Assembly: GCA_025094145.1 (NCBI GenBank)
Contig: JALLLS010000025.1
Location: forward strand, 1 to 64,000
Direction: 5' to 3'
Origin: Spinellus fusiger
Taxonomy: Eukaryota > Mucoromycota > Mucoromycetes > Mucorales > Phycomycetaceae
DNA length: 64,000 nucleotides
The stretch's first letter is position 1. Each line of letters begins with the position of its first letter. Positions 1 to 11,235 of the stretch are shown in pieces. The position numbers and the translations under genes were made by a program. The notes beneath the pieces were generated by a model. It had not been told where the DNA came from. It worked only from the letters and a program-made list of their open reading frames with translations, and searched no databases.

Positions 1-972
1 ATACGCAATACTGTTATACATGAGTACACTGTCAATGGCCTCAGTCAAAGAAAGATTGCTGCTGTAGTTGGTATTAGCCAATGGACTGTTCGCAATATAT
101 TGAAGAAACATGCACCTAGTACTGGAAATATCATTAGACATCATAGAAAAAGAAAAGTTGATAATGAAGAGATACGCAATGCTGTTATACATGAGTACAC
201 TGTCAATGGCCTCAGTCAAAGAAAGATTGCTGCTGTAGTTGGTACCAGCCGAAGGACTGTTTACAATATATTGAAGAAACATGCACTTAGTACTGGAAAG
301 AGTATTAAACATCATAGAAAAAGAAAAGTTGATAATGAAGACATACGCAATGCTGTTATACACGAGTGCACTGTCAATGGCCTTACTAGAAAGAAGATTG
401 CTGCTGTAGTTGGTACCAGCCGAAGGACTGTTCGCAATATATTGAAGAAACATGCACTTAGTACTGGAAAGATTATTAAACATGGTAAAGAGAAGACACT
501 TATGAATGAAGACATACGCAATACTGTTATACATGAATACACTGTCAATGGCCTCAGTCAGGAGAAGATCGCTATTATGATTGGTACTAGCCGAAGGACT
601 GTTTACAATATATTGAAGAAACATGCACTTAGTACTGGAAATATCATTAAACATCATAGAAAAAGAAAAGTTGATAATGAAGACATACGCAATGCTGTTA
701 TACACGAGTGCACTGTCAATGGCCTTACTAGAAAGAAGATTGCTGCTGTAGTTGGTATTAGCGAATCAACTGTTTATAGAATCTTGAAGGCATACAGGGA
801 AAGAGTCTCTCTTGAGCCCATAACTGACATTGAGACCAAGCCCATAATTACCGAAGAAGTTGAGGTTAACTTGCAAGTAGAATCTCAATCTATCACAGAC
901 AATGAAGAAATCAAGCAGGAACAGGATCAATCCAGCTGTACACTTGATCTTCAAACAAATGATGAAGCTTGA
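1..972 (+). CDS. Tandem HTH-array protein, 5' end outside window
   Basis: The frame is open from base 1, so the true start lies outside the window; the first ATG inside is at 100. Five direct repeats of exactly 171 nt (57 codons) begin at 1, 172, 343, 514 and 685. Each encodes a homeodomain-like helix-turn-helix of the Tc1-transposase N-terminal type (core IRNxVIHExTVNGL...KIAAVVGxS..TV.NILKK) followed by a basic linker with HHRKRK, which could be a nuclear localisation signal. After unit 5 comes a unique acidic, Glu/Gln-rich tail ending LQTNDEA. No DDE catalytic domain follows. A paralogue at 49122-49613 (-) has one HTH and the same tail. DNA binding is likely from the fold; the role (domesticated transposase, regulator or repeat-binding protein) is unknown. 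Units 2 and 4 resemble each other, as do 3 and 5, so a 342-nt dimer seems to have been duplicated. Confidence 0.75.
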   Translation: MRNTVIHEYTVNGLSQRKIAAVVGISQWTVRNILKKHAPSTGNIIRHHRKRKVDNEEIRNAVIHEYTVNGLSQRKIAAVVGTSRRTVYNILKKHALSTGKSIKHHRKRKVDNEDIRNAVIHECTVNGLTRKKIAAVVGTSRRTVRNILKKHALSTGKIIKHGKEKTLMNEDIRNTVIHEYTVNGLSQEKIAIMIGTSRRTVYNILKKHALSTGNIIKHHRKRKVDNEDIRNAVIHECTVNGLTRKKIAAVVGISESTVYRILKAYRERVSLEPITDIETKPIITEEVEVNLQVESQSITDNEEIKQEQDQSSCTLDLQTNDEA

Positions 973-1519
973 AGTTCTCTTATAAAGAATTGTGGGTTCT
1001 CCTGTATTCATTAATGAATGTAAATATTGAATAGTGCTTCTCTGTATGAAATGGGGTCATAGTATTAGTTTATTACTGACAATAGCAGCAAAACTATGCT
1101 TTAAAATAGATGAATAAACAAGAGTATATGACCAAGACATATAAAGTCCACCAATAAATATAGTAGTGGTGGTGTGCTGATACAGGGAAATATCAAATAC
1201 TAAATGATAGTATTAATTATACTAGATGTATTTATAAAATCACCAGTAAGTTTGCCAGTAAGGTTACCAGTAGTGTTGTTTTCTTATAACACTACTATTT
1301 TGCAATGTATACATTATCCAACATAACAAACATCTTCACTAGAACCCTCAAGATACCAGACTGTGATAGATACCAAGTACTGATGATGGTTACTAGTGAC
1401 TTACAAACAAAACACTCTTCTATAGTATCAACACTCTTCTACTTGTATTCTGAGAGTATTACATCTCTATCTAATCAATTCATAAAGTGATAACATTATC
1501 AAGATAAAGCTTATATAAA
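1..1519 (+). repeat. Copy 1 of HTH-gene segment, inverted relative to 48.6-49.6 kb
   Basis: The gene end and its 3' flank read as the reverse complement of 48575-49409 with a constant coordinate sum of 50094, so no indels were noticed between stop codon and boundary. Homology stops at about 1519/48575. Only the number of HTH units and the N-terminal part differ. Confidence 0.8.
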
Positions 1520-1833
1520 TATATATTTATAAAGGAGATGTGTGTGTGTGTGTGTGTTTTTTTTTTAAAAGAAAAAAAGACTTTCTTCAACTCACTTTAT
1601 AGACATATAGACATACACAGCACTTTAATTCTTGTTCATTGACTATCCGTGTGCTATTCAAAAAGATATAAAAAAGAAAGTACACCTGTTCAAATCCCCT
1701 TTCTCTCTCTCTCTCTTCACACAATAGGCAGTCAATCCACAACAGACATAATTATTTACCTATGTAGATATGTGAGTATATAGCTACAGACAGATAAATA
1801 CATATATACATTTCTACATCCCTACACAGTCTA
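1520..1833. other. Intergenic, no gene seen
   Basis: Holds a short (TG)n tract near 1539-1556 followed by a T run, then a pyrimidine-rich CT tract near 1700. No coding signal was recognised. Confidence 0.6.
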
Positions 1834-3128
1834 TCATCGTTCTCGGTAGTTCTGATTTGTCTGATAATCTCCTGTAAAGAACTCCTTTTCATGTTCTTGT
1901 AAGAAACTACAGAATATAAATAAGGCTTTTCTTTCTTTCTCTTGTCCAGCTTTTTTATACCTTTGTAAATCCATCAACACCTCCTTTATCTGCACCAGCG
2001 TCTCACTGTCCACATAGGATTGACTCAGTAGAGAGGGTATTTCAACTTGTTATGAGATGGTTATTGTCTGTTTCCTAGCCAACCCACCTACCAAACAGAC
2101 GTAATAAATGCTCTGCTCCATACACATCACTGGGCTCTTTGTCTGGGAACTCCTTCAGAATCTCCTCATACTGCCTCTTTTCACAGTGGTAGAAGAGAGA
2201 AGAGAGAGTCTTGTTGAAGTAGAGCTTAATGCCTTGGAGAGTCTCCTCAAGACACTCGTGGTCCCTATAGCAATGTCCGTCTGTCTGTTAGTCTCCCTGC
2301 CAATACTGTCTCTCTTACCACTGCCAACCTACCCCTTTTGCTTGTCTTTTACTTCTTGTCCATACTGTTGGAGCAGTTGGGACACTGTAGGATCCCTTGG
2401 TAGACAGAGAATCTTTGAAAGACACTACATCAGTCTCCCATGCCTCCTATCTGCTCCCCTTACCAGTCTGTTCTTTGTCACATTCTCCCAGTCATCTACT
2501 AACAATCCCTTGAGACTCTCTGACAGTGCCAATTTGAACTCGGGACGCTTCACTTCTTCCTCTGTGCGTGTCTTGTCCAGACTAGAATCCCGAGTTCTCT
2601 TGCGTCTAGACTCTGTTATATCACTGGACTGCTGTGTGATAGATGTTGCAGCAGAAACACGCGAGGGCTTTCGCTTTGAATGCAGATCCTTTAGCTGCTG
2701 TTGCTTCTGTAGATTGATATCACTGTGCTTGAGAACACGATCCTCAGGAACCCATTCGTCCCATCTGACACAAATACGAGTGTTCAAGACATACTTCTCA
2801 GTTGCTTGGGTAAGGAAGGAAGGAAAGATATAAAAACAGAAACAAAAGAAGGACTTTTCTTCTTCTTCTCTTGGTTATGCTTACGTCTGTTTCCAGCCCT
2901 TGTAATGAACTAGATAGTAAACGCCTTCTGGCTCTTCAGGATCGTCTCTCTTTTCACGCTTAATGATCTAGAGCACACGTCATGAGAGCTGAATACACAT
3001 GTTTTTTTTCTTTAAAAAAGAGAGAAAGAGTGGAAATTATTTACTTTTGCCTCGTAAATAAGAGGCCCGTGGAAGCAGAGGACACGTTCGTCCTTATCAA
3101 ACCGGAACTTTTTTTCGTCTTTTGCCAT
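1834..3128 (-). CDS. EAF3: Chromatin protein Eaf3/MRG15 (chromodomain + MRG domain)
   Basis: Six exons: 3128-3045, 2967-2885, 2764-2464, 2412-2333, 2264-2092, 2045-1834; all phases agree and give 310 aa. The chromodomain spans about residues 8-65, with YLVHYKGWKQT continuing across an intron into WDEWVPEDRVLK. A basic linker follows, then the MRG domain from about 150 (NRLILCLPRDPTVSQLL, later GAEHLLRLF and IPSLLSQ). Eaf3/MRG15 proteins bind methylated H3K36 and serve in NuA4 acetyltransferase and Rpd3S deacetylase complexes in the nucleus (family knowledge). Introns are 46-120 nt. The start MAKDEKKFRF is the only ATG close ahead of the chromodomain and matches the usual family N-terminus. 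Confidence 0.93.
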
Positions 3129-3281
3129 GGGAAGGGAAAGGGGTGTTGGAAAAAAAGATAGTATTTTCAATAGATGGATGAAAATTCAATGGGATGGTTC
3201 AATCTCAGAGGATCGAGGAGAGTAAGAGTTCTTTGTTCTGGTTTGGAGGGTCTTTCCCAATGAGTCCATCATTAAAGAAAT

Positions 3282-3312
<31 letters not shown>

Positions 3313-4139
3313 GCCATTTCAACCTATGAAATGTGTATCTTGAAGAGGTAACTTCTTATTCATAAAGAACTGAGTGCAGTCCCATAAAGATAGGAATAGA
3401 ATGTCCGACAGTCTCGGAAATAGATAGATTCTTCTGGTAAGAACATCCATGCGTATAGAAAGAAGAATAAAAGAGTCACGCGTGACACTCTTTTATAAAA
3501 GTCACTGGAGGGGTGGAAGCAGGAGGAGGATACTTACACACCAGGAGATCTTTAGGATATAAAAGGAAATAGTCGAACTACAATTGTTTAAGAAATGACA
3601 TTGATTTGAAAAGGAGCAAAAATAAAGTGAGATGTATGCATGTTAGTTTTTAAATAAAGATTATTATGTAGATTTACCTGTAAATATCTGAATCCCGGAG
3701 GAAACCACCTTCGATGTGGTGATACATAATATGAATACAAATATCTATTCTTCTCAACAGAAAAGAGCTGATCGGTGGAGACCCTTTAAAACACTCTTCT
3801 GCAATTGTATAGATATTCTTTGATGCATTTACATCTCTGTTCCAAAGAATTCCTTAAAGAACAGTTGCCTAGTTACCCGTTGTGCTCAAATTGTGTGTTG
3901 TGTCCCTGTTCATGTACCCTCTTTGATTTCCCTAGACCAGCCTTTGTATCCAATACTCTATTTCTTTGTCCCTTCTAGAGACCAAACAACTACAGATTCA
4001 TCTCTCCAGTGGTCCTGTTGATAACCTTAGTGCCCTTTGTTACAGAATAAAAGACACATTTTTACAAAGTTACATAGTATAGATCTTGAGGCCACTTTTA
4101 TATATATCTTTTTGAGCTATAATGATCAAAGTTATATAG
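3129..4139. other. Intergenic, no gene recognised
   Basis: Contains a (CAGA)n tract of about 30 nt near 3283-3312. It is also the upstream region of the EAF3 gene, which reads away to the left. No convincing exons were found on either strand. Confidence 0.5.
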
Positions 4140-4868
4140 ATTGTGAATTGTTTGGTTTGTGGATTTTGACTTGTGGATTTTATGAGTGGAGGCTAGTGTA
4201 TACATTACCAGAATAGAGAAAGAAAGATTATTATTTGTTTTGATATTCCCCTCCTTTTGTTATTTCTCATACTGTCCATACAACATTATACTTAATTACT
4301 TGTCAAGATGAGCATAGCTGAACAAGGTAATGTGCCATTATTAACAAAGAGAAACAATAGAAGGAGGTGATAGACACTACCAAGGACTATCATTGAGATA
4401 AAAAGGTAATCAGTGTCTTCATCTGGGCTATGGCTTATTCTAATGTACAAGACACTCATTGTATTGTTATTAGGCAAGTAAAGACTCTTCTCAAGTCAGT
4501 CTCAGGTGGTCTTTTATACTGTCTATACTGTCTAGGGTGTACTCCTGAGCATAGTTATCTATCTCCCAAGGATAAAGCACAGAGCTTTTAGGTTGTGGAT
4601 TCTATTGCTATGAGGGAATGCACTTGGGCAGTAGCTATAATCATACTATACTATTAGCTATACTATTACAATAAACAATTTTATTCATCAACAATATATT
4701 TTTACTGATAATACAATTTGATAGTGAGGTATCCATAAAAGGAAATAATTATTTGGATACTTGCAAACCTTTGATTTTAAACACAGTTCCATAAATGGGC
4801 AAAATCGTGTTGTGATGTAAAAGGAAAAAGATATCACCTCTTAAAGGCCAGAAAAATCTTCTGGTGTG
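4140..4868 (-). repeat. TIR element family, copy A (truncated at left)
   Basis: Ends at 4868 with CTGGTGTG followed by TA, matching the CACACC-type terminal repeat of the family. Its interior, including the frame beginning MPNNNTMSVLY at 4292-4477 (-), recurs at 8345-8530 and 55255-55440 and around 31.5-31.7 kb. The far terminus is missing. It holds the empty site (ATTCATCAACAAT near 4680) for the LTR-like insertion found in copy E. The short recurring frame is probably not a protein gene. Confidence 0.7.
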
Positions 4869-5218
4869 TAGGATGAAAAGATGGGTGAGCCTCTTGTTGG
4901 TTTATTCTATTGTTCAAAAGATATGGTTCTATTGCAATGTGTTTAGTGTACAAGTCCAACGCAATCAAGTACAGTCAAAGGATCACTCCACTAGGACTAT
5001 TTTCTAGTCCTTGCTCTGTTTTAGACACCGGCAGCAGGCAGTCCTTTCTTAGGGTGCAGATACTTACGCTTCGTTATCTGTTGTTTTGAGAAAGAAAGAA
5101 AAGAAATCCACACCTGTATTATTCTTATTATTATGATGATTTATTGATGTCGTCCACGGAGGATTTCTTCTCCTTTCTTTTTCTTTTGCAGAACAGGTGT
5201 GTGATCATCACTGATCTA
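4869..5218. other. Intergenic, no gene recognised
   Basis: Nothing recognised apart from being the 3' flank of the coiled-coil gene on the minus strand. Confidence 0.5.
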
Positions 5219-6493
5219 TCAAATCATCACTGATCCATCGTCAATGAATGTCTTTGAAGAATAAGCACTGCCTTGTTGACTGCCTGGAGTATCGCAGTAC
5301 CCCGTTGGTTGTGGTTTCTTATAGAACATGGCCTTGAGTTTATGCTTCATTCCTGACTTGTTATCCTCTACTACAGAAGACGGACGATTGGATCCAAAAG
5401 ACAGAAAGGAGCTCTTGGATCCTGTGCGTGGATTGGAAGGTCGCTCCAGGCCCAGCTTCTCTCCAAAGGCACTCATCTTCTTCTCTACTATCCGACTTGT
5501 CCGTATTTCATCATAACAGGTCCTACACAGCAAATCACTACTGCGAATCTTATCAGGGAGGGGCGATCCTTGCTGGGCTGTCTTGCATCGAGCACACTCA
5601 AACTCAACCACCAGTCCATCGCCCCACTGCTCTTCTCCACTGATCTCACATGCCTCGTACTTGTCGCAGGCCATTCTAAACACCCTGCACCACTCGTCTC
5701 TCTCCTTCAGTCCTGTCGTGTTCTGGGATTTACTCTTCTGCTCCACAATACGCTGGATCTGCTGCAGACACTCACTCACAATGCGTGCCTGACACACTTC
5801 AAACTCAGTCCAGAACTGCTTTCCCTTTTCCAAATGCTGTCGTCTTTCCTCTGCTGCCTGCAGTTGCTGTTCTATTTCCTCCCTTTGTGACTTTGCATTT
5901 TCCAATTCCTTCTGGTACAGTGTCTTTTGCTGGGTGGCATCACGCAATGCCACTTGACACACTTCCATGCCCTGTCTTATCTGACACACCTGCTCTTCTG
6001 CCAATGCATTCTTGTCCAGGGCACGCTTGTACTTCTTCTCCAGCTGCCTTGATACAACAGGCACAAAATAAAAGTGGTTGTATTGCTGCTCTCGTTTAGA
6101 TTTCTTCGTTCGTCGTTGTTCAGCCGACTGTCTTGCTTCGTCCAGGATGTTTTCATATTCCGCTAGACGGTGTTCGGACTCACTGCGGGATTGATGCAGA
6201 ACAGCAAGTGCATGTGTTGTGCTTGTTAGTGTAATGTCCAATCCAGCCAGCTGTTGGTGGGTACGGTGGCATTTCAGTTGGTAGTGGTGGGAGAGGGTGT
6301 CGGCTACCGAGGCATAAAGAGGGATTCTTTTGAGGCGGATTTTTATGTCTTGCTGCATGTCTTGGAGGAGGTCTAGAGCCAGTTTACGAGTGTCCAAAGT
6401 CAGTGAGGGTTGAGCCGTGGGTGACATTGAGGGGACTCCTATTAGGCTGAGAATTGTATTTGCATTGTGCAGAGTGACAGAAGAAGGTGTCAT
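5219..6493 (-). CDS. Uncharacterised coiled-coil protein with paired CxxC motifs
   Basis: Single exon, 424 aa from the ATG at 6493. An upstream in-frame ATG at 6592 would add 33 hydrophobic residues encoded by a poly-T tract, which looks like 5' UTR. Residues about 50-290 are rich in Glu, Gln, Lys and Arg with heptad character (long coiled coil). A CARC...CRTC pair spaced about 20 residues apart (about 305-330) could bind zinc. The C-terminal about 90 residues are Ser/Lys-rich and probably disordered. I do not recognise a named family; the layout suggests a scaffold or trafficking adaptor but no function can be assigned. Confidence 0.8.
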   Translation of the reverse strand: MTPSSVTLHNANTILSLIGVPSMSPTAQPSLTLDTRKLALDLLQDMQQDIKIRLKRIPLYASVADTLSHHYQLKCHRTHQQLAGLDITLTSTTHALAVLHQSRSESEHRLAEYENILDEARQSAEQRRTKKSKREQQYNHFYFVPVVSRQLEKKYKRALDKNALAEEQVCQIRQGMEVCQVALRDATQQKTLYQKELENAKSQREEIEQQLQAAEERRQHLEKGKQFWTEFEVCQARIVSECLQQIQRIVEQKSKSQNTTGLKERDEWCRVFRMACDKYEACEISGEEQWGDGLVVEFECARCKTAQQGSPLPDKIRSSDLLCRTCYDEIRTSRIVEKKMSAFGEKLGLERPSNPRTGSKSSFLSFGSNRPSSVVEDNKSGMKHKLKAMFYKKPQPTGYCDTPGSQQGSAYSSKTFIDDGSVMI

Positions 6494-7023
6494 GGCAGAG
6501 AAATTGAAAAAAAAAAAAAAGAGCAGAAGAAGAGCAGAAAAATAAACAAATAAACAAATAAATAAATAATAAAAAGGGAGAAAGGAATCCATAGCAACAA
6601 GAGTAACAGGACGGAAGACTAAGGTTATTTTTTTTAAAAAAAAAACAATCTCCTTCTAAGGTAAGTCGGAGTGTGGTTTGTATAGACTTGACTTAGTTTT
6701 TTCTTGAGGTAAAGTGACTAATTGAGAGGGGTAAGGCTGTATACACTGAAAGACATGGAAAAGGGGGTAAAGGCTGGTCACTCATCTCAAGTGACGTTGT
6801 TTTCTGTACTTTAATGTCTTTCTATTGGTTGAAGAATAGCCCAGTGGATGATGGCAGGTGGTTCTCTCTATAAATGGAAAACAGATTCGAGAATCTTATA
6901 TGGCTATAATGACCTACAGTAACAAGCAGCAACAGAGCCATACTTCTCCTTTCTCCCTTCTTTTATTTATATATATATTATATATTATATATTATATATT
7001 ATTCCTGGTAGAAGAAAAATACA
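6494..7023. other. Intergenic between two minus-strand genes
   Basis: Holds the T-rich 5' leader of the coiled-coil gene and a (TATAT)n stretch near 6970-7002. No gene seen. Confidence 0.5.
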
Positions 7024-7636
7024 TTAGGACGGCAAGAGATGACGCTCTTTTGCTTGAGCTAAAATACTTTCTACAATCTGATCAATGGGCAATGCAATAT
7101 CAGTAACAATAACAGACTCTTCAGCTGGCATGGGTTCTTCAAGTGTAGCCAGTTGGGATGCCAGCATGTCAGACTTCATAAAGTGCTGTTGACGACTGCC
7201 AATACGAGAAGCCAGCAACTCGGGTGTACCTTGAAGGTAACAAAAAGTCACTTTGCCAAGGTGAGAGGGAATAGCAGAAACAATGTCTCGGTACATTTTG
7301 CGAAGGGAAGAACAAGTCACAAGCATCATATTAGAAGAGGGAGTGGGGCCTTGGTGTTTCTGTTCTGCTCGTTGAATGATAGTATCTCGAATCAGAGAGA
7401 GCCACGGAAGACGGTCTTGGTCTGTTAGAGGCTGTCCTAGAAGATATTGTATTTTAGACAAGGCAGAAATAAGAGAGAAAGAGACACATTCACCTACCTT
7501 GAGCCATTTTATGAACATTGGATTCTGGATGAAACGTGTCTCCTTCAATAAAAGCACATCCAAGTCTCTTTTGAAGGGCTTCTGCTACTGAGGATTTACC
7601 ACAGCCTGCCACACCCATCACTATAAAAATAGACAT
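7024..7636 (-). CDS. Gluconokinase
   Basis: Two exons, 7636-7498 and 7436-7024 (61-nt intron), giving 183 aa, normal for the GntK/IdnK family. The P-loop is GVAGCGKS at residues 8-15, followed by the family's EGDTFHP and, across the intron, KMAQGQPLTDQDRLPWL, which corresponds to the substrate-binding segment. It phosphorylates D-gluconate to 6-phosphogluconate, feeding the pentose phosphate pathway in the cytosol (family knowledge). The ATG at 7636 puts the P-loop at the usual distance; in-frame ATGs upstream (7663, 7756) would add an unneeded tail. Confidence 0.93.
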
Positions 7637-8049
7637 TGGCTGTGAAGACTCTGTACTTGTCATAGGGAAGATGTTAAAGGATGAAGGAAGAAAGACCAAT
7701 GAATTCATTGGCCGCCGTTCTGTTTCTACATTGTGAAACTGATTTGAGAGTTGCACTCATTAAAGCTGAGGTGATATAATAAAAATAAATAAAAGAGTGT
7801 CTACACTGCTAAAGGGTAAGAAGTGCAAATGATTTGAGTTCAGTTGTCTTTCTCAGATCGCATCTCCCACTTTCATATTAGAATAACCCTGCGGATACAA
7901 GTGATATCGACTTGAGGCTTTTATCAAGTAAAGAAAAGAAGACCTTGTAATAATACATATAGTTTAATGATAAAGTAACTAATCCACTGTAGAGCCACTC
8001 TTGATATTCATTACAGCCTGGTATCTCCATTCTCATTGTTAGCAATGAG
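7637..8049. other. Intergenic, promoter side of gluconokinase gene
   Basis: Ends in a short inverted repeat (CTCATTGTTAGCAATGAG near 8033). No gene seen. Confidence 0.5.
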
Positions 8050-9196
8050 AGTGTTTGTGTTTAAAATCAAAGGTTTGCAGATATCCAACTTGTTTTCTTT
8101 TGTAGAATACCTCAATATGATATTGTATTATCAATAGAATGTATTGTTTATTATAATAGTATAGCTAATACTATATTATGACTGTAACTACTACCTAAGT
8201 GCATTCCCTCATAGCAATAGAATATATATCCCAAAATTATAATGATTTATTCTTAGGAGATAGATGACTATGCTCAGGAGTATACCTTAGACAGTATAGA
8301 CAGTATAGAAGACCACCTGAGACTAACTTGAGAAGAGTCTTTACTTGCCTAATAACAATACAATGAGTGTCTTGTACATTCGAATAAGCCATAGCCCAGA
8401 TGAAGACACTGATTACCTTTTTATCTCAATGATAGTCCTTGGTAGCGTCTATCACCTCCTTCTATTGTTTCTCTTTGTTAATAATGGCACATTACCTTGT
8501 TCAGCTATGCTCATCTTGACAAGTAATTAAGTATAATGTTGTATGGACAGTATGAGAAATAACAAAAGGAGGGGAATATCAAAGCAAATAATAATCTTTC
8601 TTTCTCTATTCTGGTAATGTATACACTAGCCTCCACTCATAAAATCCACAAGTCAAAATCCACAAACCAAAAAATTCACACTCTATTTGCCTTGGACCTA
8701 AAAGACAGTATTAGAACCAATATCTTGTTATCATTAAGTACTATTGTTAATATCAGTTACAATAACATAGTTACTGAAGTGATGATAAATATTGAGTCAA
8801 TGAATGGCTATACTGTTCTCAACACAATTAAATTTTGGTTCTATTTTATGGACAATGACCACTAGAGTTAACTCTATAAGTTCTATAATATATCTTTCTT
8901 AAGCAGTGTTATACTGCAAATACTATGGGCTTATAGTTAACACATTATGTTAAACAATAAATGTAGTGACTGAGTTGTAATTTTGGGGTGATTCTGGTTC
9001 TATTTCTTATCTTTACAGCCAATTCTATACTTTTTAATTGCAAAGTCAACAGTCACTGCTTAAACAGGCAAGTAGAGTTTGAAATTGTTTATTTAGACAG
9101 CGAAAAAGCCCTTTTAAACACATTAGCCAATCATAAAAATATTACAATTTCATTCTCAGGATATTTCCTTATATATCCCAAAAATCTTTGGATGTG
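8050..9196 (+). repeat. TIR element family, copy B (left end missing)
   Basis: Right terminus CCCAAAAATCTTTGGATGTG followed by TA at 9197. Similar along its length to copies D (30850-32365) and A. The last about 150 bp (9050-9196) match copies D and E closely. The sequence TTTTGTAGAATACCTCAAT near 8100 is the empty site for the LTR-like element that interrupts copy D. No complete protein gene was found inside. Confidence 0.7.
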
Positions 9197-9490
9197 TAGG
9201 ATGGCAGCCTGTCACTCTACATTAAGAGTTCAAACTTGTCAGAAATAAGCAGTGATTAAAGCAACCTGCTAATAAACTAGTCTGTCGTATTATAACTCCT
9301 CCCTTTTTCTTTTTCTTTATGGATGAATGGGTTTTATATATCTAAGGATTTTGTAGATTCATAATAGCAAGATAAACGATGAAAACAAGAAAGGAAATAT
9401 GTATCATTATTACTATTGCTACTACTACTATTATATATAGATATATAGATATATATGTATAGATAGAATGCCTATGTTTTGTCTATCATT
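9197..9490. other. Intergenic, 3' flank of secreted-protein gene
   Basis: AT-rich with a TATAGATA-type simple repeat near 9432-9465; no gene. Confidence 0.5.
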
Positions 9491-10120
9491 CTACTCATTG
9501 GCAATCCATAAAATCTCGGATTGGGCTACTGGAGAAATCTTGTCTATATTCAGACATACAAGTCGAAGAACAAAGTCAGGTATATAATACATCTCAGGAA
9601 GCTGGACTTCCACAGAATTCTGGCTGATAGGAAAATCAAAGTCATTCGCCTTTCCTGAGAAGTAATAATAGTGTTAGTATCTATTACACATACACATCAT
9701 TTTGTTCATTTACTGAATTCTCGCTGTTCATTAGGACAGCCGTCACGATAAAGATCTAGATAACAACTAAATCCAGAAATATGAATAAAGGTTAACCATG
9801 CCATTTCTGCTACTTACCGAGTATCCTCAGGAAGTATCTCTCCATTAACATGTGTTGTCCTGAATAATAAAACATGTTCATTATAAGCATAACACATGAA
9901 GATTACAGGTTTACCAAGAAACAGAGAGTCTTTCTCCAGTCACCCACTTGGTGCTTAGGCTAGGTTCGGTGCTGAGTTGTTTGTTGAAGCAAGTCAGCAA
10001 GACATGCAAATGAATCATCAAACAAACACCTTACAATTCGATAGCCCACCCAAGATATGTATTCTCAGCAGAAGCAAGAGAGACAAAGGCAAAGATAGAC
10101 ATCAGGATTGATTTCAACAT
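9491..10120 (-). CDS. Small secreted Kre9/Knh1-like protein
   Basis: Five short exons: 10120-10035, 9971-9915, 9859-9818, 9766-9714, 9654-9491, with 51-63-nt GT-AG introns. All phases match and give 133 aa. The N-terminus MLKSILMSIFAFVSLASA is a clear signal peptide. Next comes a single Ig-like beta domain with the pattern FTEPSLSTKWVTGERLSVSW, resembling the N-terminal domain of Kre9/Knh1 and Ser-Thr-rich GPI-protein families linked to cell-wall beta-glucan. Two Cys (CYLDLYRDGC) may pair, with a third later. There is no Ser/Thr-rich stalk or GPI signal, so it is probably released. Because every exon is under 165 nt it is invisible to a simple ORF scan. The gene structure is strong; the family call is moderate. 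Confidence 0.75.
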
Positions 10121-11235
10121 AATAGATTAAAAGATTCTATTGAAGAATAGGGTTATTTATTTATTTATTTTTCTTTAAAAAAAAAAGACAATAGCGTGTA
10201 GGTTATCTTTTTATGTTGATCTGTATATGTAGGTTACGAGGTCTCTAATTGTACTATTTAATCTATCCTGTTTTTATCATTCATCCTTGTTTTAATATCT
10301 ATCTCTACTGCTGAATGGTTATCTCTTTGAACACTCTTGCTTCTATTAGCATTTCTACCTTCTTTCCCTTAAATTACAGTTTTTGCTATCAATTAAATAA
10401 ACCCACTGACATTGTTTGCAGCATTTACTTTATACACTTTTCTAGAATTAATATTTATCTTTTTGCCTAAAGACCATAACACTGTTATATTTATTAATCA
10501 TCCCTGACTTTTATTATTTATTATCATAAAACCAAGATTTTGGTATTCCTACACATATTTTAATGTAATCCTTTTATGAGATGGCAATATTCATATTTGG
10601 AACTATTGTTTTTATTTATTGGCTTCAACGTCTCTGCTTCATCTAGTGATACCTTGATATGTCTTGTTACTGCCTCATCTATTTTACGTTTATTCTCAAA
10701 GTAAACAGATCAATTGATAGATGCAAGTGTATGAGTGAACAATACACATAAAAAGAGACTTATTAGATGATTCTAAAGTAAAAAGTTGCTTTAGACTCCT
10801 ATTCAGCTACTATATCAGAAGTATCAGACTACCAAAATGAAGTATTTTTCATAGTATCATTGAGCTTTACCTATTCTATAAGTGTTTATTGTTCTTCAAA
10901 GGCATGAGTTTCCATGGCATGTCTTTTTATTACTGATATTGTTACTGTTACTACTACTATTATTATTACTATTATTGATATTATTGCTATTATTACTATC
11001 ATTATTATTATTAATATCACTACTATCATCATCATTATTATTATGACCATGACTATTATTGATTGTGTATCTATAGCACTAGTTACAGTCTATCGTCTTA
11101 TCAAATCAAGAAAAGAGTGTAGGAAAATTAAATACTCAGGAAGCAGTCTCGGGATGTGACTCTGGTAAGAAGCTTCCTGCATGGTCCGAAGCTCATTTTA
11201 ATTTTACTGTGTGTTTTTCCCTCATTTTCTGTCTC
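10121..11235. other. Divergent intergenic region with ATT-repeat
   Basis: Lies between the start of the secreted-protein gene (-) and COQ6 (+). Includes an interrupted (ATT/ACT)n tract at about 10940-11050 that makes a spurious ORF of Ile/Thr. An intron-like pyrimidine tract ending TTTTCAG precedes position 11246. No other gene seen. Confidence 0.5.

Noticed and set aside
1..860. 171-nt regular repeats taken as a CRISPR-like array
   Set aside because: Repeats are coding, in frame, contiguous without variable spacers, and lie in a eukaryotic genome.
2108..2833. 241-aa plus-strand ORF
   Set aside because: Antisense shadow of the EAF3 exons, which have clear chromodomain and MRG motifs on the minus strand.
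10914..11159. ORF rich in Ile/Thr
   Set aside because: Product of an ATT/ACT simple repeat.
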